Positions 63,333 through 64,000 of a stretch of DNA of 64,000 nt are shown here, one piece after another. The DNA comes from Glaciecola flavus (GTDB taxonomy: Bacteria; Pseudomonadota; Gammaproteobacteria; Enterobacterales; Alteromonadaceae), in the NCBI RefSeq assembly GCF_042646125.1, contig NZ_JBHRSW010000014.1, positions 186,001 to 250,000 on the forward strand. Reading direction: 5' to 3'. Each line of letters starts with the position of its first letter. Positions within the stretch are counted from its first letter, which is position 1. Below the pieces are notes generated by a model that saw only the letters and a program-made list of their open reading frames with translations, did not search any database and was not told the DNA's origin. A program made the translations under genes and the position numbers.

Positions 63333-64000
63333 ACAGAAATTAATTCCTTGTTTACTCGTATCATTTGTTTTAACTCATCGACATACTCTTCGCCACGCTC
63401 AGAGTAACGTGTTAACCCTTCAGCCAATTTACTAGCGGAGATAGCCTGCTGATTCTCTCGGAGTCTTTGTCTAATATTGCGCAATTCGGCATAAGCAGGA
63501 TGGCGATTGATATTGCGCATGTAGTTATACATAGCACTGGAGAGGTCATCAAATTTAGCCACTTCGTGCACTGCGCCAGGATTTCTGCGCGAAGGTACAA
63601 ACCCGCAATTTTCAACAAAGCACCAAAGGCCAAAAAAATTGTAACCTTTGCGTGCAAATCTCGATGTTCCCCAAGCAGATTCATTGGCACTTTGTACTAA
63701 GACCAGTTCAAGTGGAATAATATCAATCTTTTTGAGTAATCGACGGTACATAATTTCCCGACTCAAGCCTTCGTCAACACGATATTCCTTTAATAGCCAG
63801 TCCAATTGTTCCTGTTGGCTAGAGGTGAACGCCTCCCCCATCAACTCTTTGGCTCTTAAGCCTTGCACATATTGCCGTACCGTCATGATATAGTCATTTT
63901 GTGCTTGTACTGCGGGTCGCAAATATTCGAAAAAAGCACGTTTTTTTTCTTCGATATTTTCGTATTTAGCAAAATTGGGGACAGGTGAAGTGTCGTCCTC
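63329..64000 (-). CDS. Bax-like glucosaminidase-domain protein (partial, 5' end outside window)
   Basis: The frame is open to the right edge, giving 223 codons; the N-terminus is missing. Glucosaminidase/Bax features: VLVQSANESAWGTSRFARKG with the catalytic Glu, YNFFGLWCFVENCGFVPSRR, and the C-terminal SKLAEGLTRYSERGEEYVDE. Predicted to cut cell-wall glycan. It overlaps the start of the DUF2987 gene. Confidence 0.88.
   Translation of the reverse strand, partial: EDDTSPVPNFAKYENIEEKKRAFFEYLRPAVQAQNDYIMTVRQYVQGLRAKELMGEAFTSSQQEQLDWLLKEYRVDEGLSREIMYRRLLKKIDIIPLELVLVQSANESAWGTSRFARKGYNFFGLWCFVENCGFVPSRRNPGAVHEVAKFDDLSSAMYNYMRNINRHPAYAELRNIRQRLRENQQAISASKLAEGLTRYSERGEEYVDELKQMIRVNKELISV

Noticed and set aside
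1..64000. CRISPR array, prophage or complete insertion sequence
   Set aside because: No regularly spaced direct repeats, cas genes, phage structural genes, integrase or transposase reading frames were seen.

Overview
The window is about 40% GC and carries a gene set typical of a marine gammaproteobacterium of the order Alteromonadales: rmf and fabA side by side, a ccoNOQP-ccoH-ccoI-ccoS-(TauE-like)-fnr-ttcA block in Shewanella/Alteromonas-like order, PEP-CTERM-like and ELWxxDGT surface proteins, and many c-di-GMP and two-component genes. The genus cannot be fixed from the sequence alone. No rRNA, tRNA, CRISPR array, prophage or complete insertion sequence was seen.

Layout. 0.5-1.9 kb: rmf, fabA and a small basic hypothetical protein. 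1.9-11.6 kb: a photobiology island with four different photolyase/cryptochrome-family genes in two divergent operons (a divergent photolyase homologue plus cry-DASH on minus; class I CPD photolyase, FeS-type 6-4 photolyase and a tiny DUF2256 zinc-ribbon gene on plus). Between them lie a translationally coupled cohesin-like/dockerin-like secreted pair and a membrane-bound ToxR-type regulator. 11.8-17.4 kb: DUF3135, DUF3307 with a SatD-like regulator, a DASS anion symporter behind a perfect palindrome, YaiI and an MscS channel. 17.7-26.8 kb: a subtilisin-like protease with a C-terminal SQLWR repeat, a giant propeller hybrid histidine kinase, a REC-GGDEF-EAL protein and a DUF6746 protein. 26.8-28.1 kb: a toxin-antitoxin spot (possible RelE remnant, intact Phd-VapC). 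28.1-33.7 kb: an MscS channel and putP-proB-proA behind an EctR/CosR-like MarR regulator, which reads as an osmoadaptation unit. 34.1-48.3 kb: a dense signalling cluster of histidine kinases, receivers and GGDEF-EAL proteins, including a kinase with two FixL-type PAS domains and an operon of a solute-binding protein with a kinase and a receiver. 48.5-51.5 kb: a Kef-like antiporter and two complementary bacterioferritins behind a Fur box. 52.0-60.6 kb: cbb3 oxidase structural and assembly genes and Fnr. 60.8-64 kb: ttcA, rssA, DUF2987 and a partial Bax-like glucosaminidase gene.

The most unusual signal is a family of three intergenic elements (about 4803-4946, 8313-8431, 60583-60724). All share a conserved 50-62 nt core that folds into two small hairpins with GG loops. 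Each core is enclosed by a long inverted repeat whose sequence is private to its locus (41/41, about 25/27 and 46/46 bases matching). The core is therefore repeated while the stems are not, which ordinary terminators, MITEs or REP elements do not explain. A second, unrelated 266-bp nested palindromic element sits between an FNR box and ccoN.

Functional themes are light and UV damage repair, oxygen sensing and microaerobic respiration (FixL-like PAS kinase, Fnr, cbb3), osmotic balance (proline uptake and synthesis, MscS channels, CosR-like regulator), iron storage and c-di-GMP signalling.
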